Shown here piece by piece: positions 5,616-6,610 of a stretch of DNA of 6,610 nucleotides. A program made the translations under genes and the position numbers. This stretch comes from Bacteroidales bacterium. Its GTDB lineage: Bacteria > Bacteroidota > Bacteroidia > Bacteroidales > NBLH01. The notes under the pieces were generated by a model. That model was given only the letters and a program-made list of their open reading frames with translations, ran no database searches and was not told where the DNA came from. The stretch covers positions 1-6,610 of the forward strand of contig JAKIUH010000257.1 in assembly GCA_021647685.1 (NCBI GenBank). The letters run 5' to 3'. Within the stretch, counting starts at the first letter, position 1. Each line of letters begins with the position of its first letter.

Positions 5616-6610
5616 TTATACAAGACCTTGTGCCAGCATTGAATCGGCAACTTTAACAAATCCGCCAATATTAGCACCGGCCATATAGTTTACATAATCA
5701 TCACTTTCTCGACCGTATTTAACACAAGTATCATGAATATCTTTCATAATTTGTTGGAGTTTTTGGTCAACTTCCTCTCTTGTCCATGATAAACGCATTG
5801 AATTTTGACTCATTTCCAAACCGGAAACTGCTACACCGCCGGCATTAGCAGCTTTTGCAGGACCGTAAAGAATTTTATTTTTCAAATAAACTTCAATAGC
5901 CGCAGGTGTTGATGGCATGTTTGCTCCTTCACTTACCACAAAGCAACCATTGCTAATTAAAGTTTCTGCATCCGATTCATCAATTTCATTTTGAGTAGCA
6001 GACGGGAAAGCAATATCACATTTAACACCCCAAGGACGTTGTCCTTCATGATACTCAACACCATATTTATCGGCATATTCTTTAATTCTACCACGCTTAA
6101 CATTTTTTAAATGCATCACATAAGCTAATTTTTCGGCATCAATTCCATCGGGGTCATAGATATAACCTGATGAATCGGAAAGAGTAACTACCTTACCGCC
6201 AAATTCATTAACTTTTTCAACAGTATATTGTGCTACATTACCCGAACCGGAAACAGTACAAACTTTTCCTTTAATACTATCGCCTTTATCATGAAGCATG
6301 TTTTGCGCAAAATAAACACAACCATAGCCTGTTGCCTCAGGACGAATTAAGCTACCTCCCCAGTTCAAATCTTTTCCGGTTAGTACCCCGGTAAACTCAT
6401 TGCGTAAACGCTTATAATGTCCAAATAAGAAACCTATTTCACGACCACCTACACCTATATCGCCTGCAGGAACATCAGTATTGGGACCGATATGACGCGA
6501 AAGTTCCGTCATAAAGCTTTGGCAAAAGCGCATAACTTCGTTATCTGATTTTCCTTTAGGGTCGAAATCAGAACCGCCTTTACCGCCACCCATAGGCAGT
6601 GTAGTTAAAC
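5616..6610 (-). CDS. gdhA: Glutamate dehydrogenase, hexameric family I, NADP-type signature, 5' end outside window
   Basis: The frame stays open to the window edge; the codons before the internal Met at 6593 read LTTLP, exactly as in the neighbour paralogue. That Met is therefore residue ~122, not the start, and about 121 N-terminal residues lie outside. Visible are MGGGKGGSDF (catalytic lysine), DVPAGD (catalytic Asp), the fingerprint SGSGNVA, and NAGGVAVSGLEMSQNS near the C terminus. Over the 325 shared residues it aligns without gaps to the downstream paralogue, with about 68% identity by hand count. At the coenzyme positions it has Ser (GSGN) and SDSSG, as in the NADP-dependent E. coli GdhA, where the paralogue has Phe and SGPDG. 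NADPH use and a role in ammonium assimilation are inferred from this. The gene ends about 20 bases before its own terminator. Confidence 0.93.
   Translation of the reverse strand, partial: LTTLPMGGGKGGSDFDPKGKSDNEVMRFCQSFMTELSRHIGPNTDVPAGDIGVGGREIGFLFGHYKRLRNEFTGVLTGKDLNWGGSLIRPEATGYGCVYFAQNMLHDKGDSIKGKVCTVSGSGNVAQYTVEKVNEFGGKVVTLSDSSGYIYDPDGIDAEKLAYVMHLKNVKRGRIKEYADKYGVEYHEGQRPWGVKCDIAFPSATQNEIDESDAETLISNGCFVVSEGANMPSTPAAIEVYLKNKILYGPAKAANAGGVAVSGLEMSQNSMRLSWTREEVDQKLQQIMKDIHDTCVKYGRESDDYVNYMAGANIGGFVKVADSMLAQGLV

Noticed and set aside
6591..6593. ATG at 6593 as the start of a short 325-residue glutamate dehydrogenase
   Set aside because: The frame continues upstream with LTTLP, identical to the paralogue, so this Met is internal and the gene is cut only by the window edge.

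Overview
The window looks like ordinary chromosomal DNA of a low-GC member of the Bacteroidota. The reasons are the AT-rich composition, weak or absent Shine-Dalgarno sequences, two places that match the Bacteroidota -7 promoter element TAnnTTTG, and the gene families. These include a Cache/coiled-coil/SpoIIE phosphatase of the type common in this phylum, a secreted TlpA-like protein with an AFS|QN-type signal peptide, and hexameric family I glutamate dehydrogenases. The order or genus cannot be fixed from the sequence. Almost everything is on the minus strand; only a thioredoxin remnant is on the plus strand.

Layout, left to right. Positions 1-133 (minus) hold the first 44 codons of an NAD(P)H-hydrate epimerase-type gene that runs off the window. 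A 350-base spacer follows, with a 14-bp direct repeat and -7-like boxes. At 484-744 (plus) lies a thioredoxin that lacks its C-terminal strand and helix. It converges on, and overlaps antisense with, a secreted TlpA-like protein (696-1793, minus) that stops just before its own CxxC motif. Two thioredoxin-fold genes are thus cut at the same point, which marks a deletion or rearrangement (or an assembly join) near 711-726. Two bases upstream of the TlpA-like gene ends a membrane-anchored PP2C/SpoIIE phosphatase (1796-3277, minus), so the two are probably co-transcribed. Next come coaD (3380-3844, minus), a clear rho-independent terminator, and a complete glutamate dehydrogenase gene (4025-5365, minus). 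After a 250-base spacer with another terminator and a promoter candidate comes a second, 5'-truncated glutamate dehydrogenase (5616-6610, minus).

How the genes relate: the two glutamate dehydrogenases are about two-thirds identical over the 325 shared residues. They differ exactly at the coenzyme-specificity positions: GFGN...SGPDG in the complete one (NAD-type) and GSGN...SDSSG in the partial one (NADP-type). This suggests a pair split between glutamate catabolism and ammonium assimilation, each with its own terminator. CoaD (coenzyme A synthesis) and the Nnr fragment (nicotinamide cofactor repair) are housekeeping genes. No mobile element, CRISPR array, tRNA or rRNA was seen, and nothing here makes a convincing case for a wholly new multi-gene system. 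The most unusual item is the double truncation at about 711-726.
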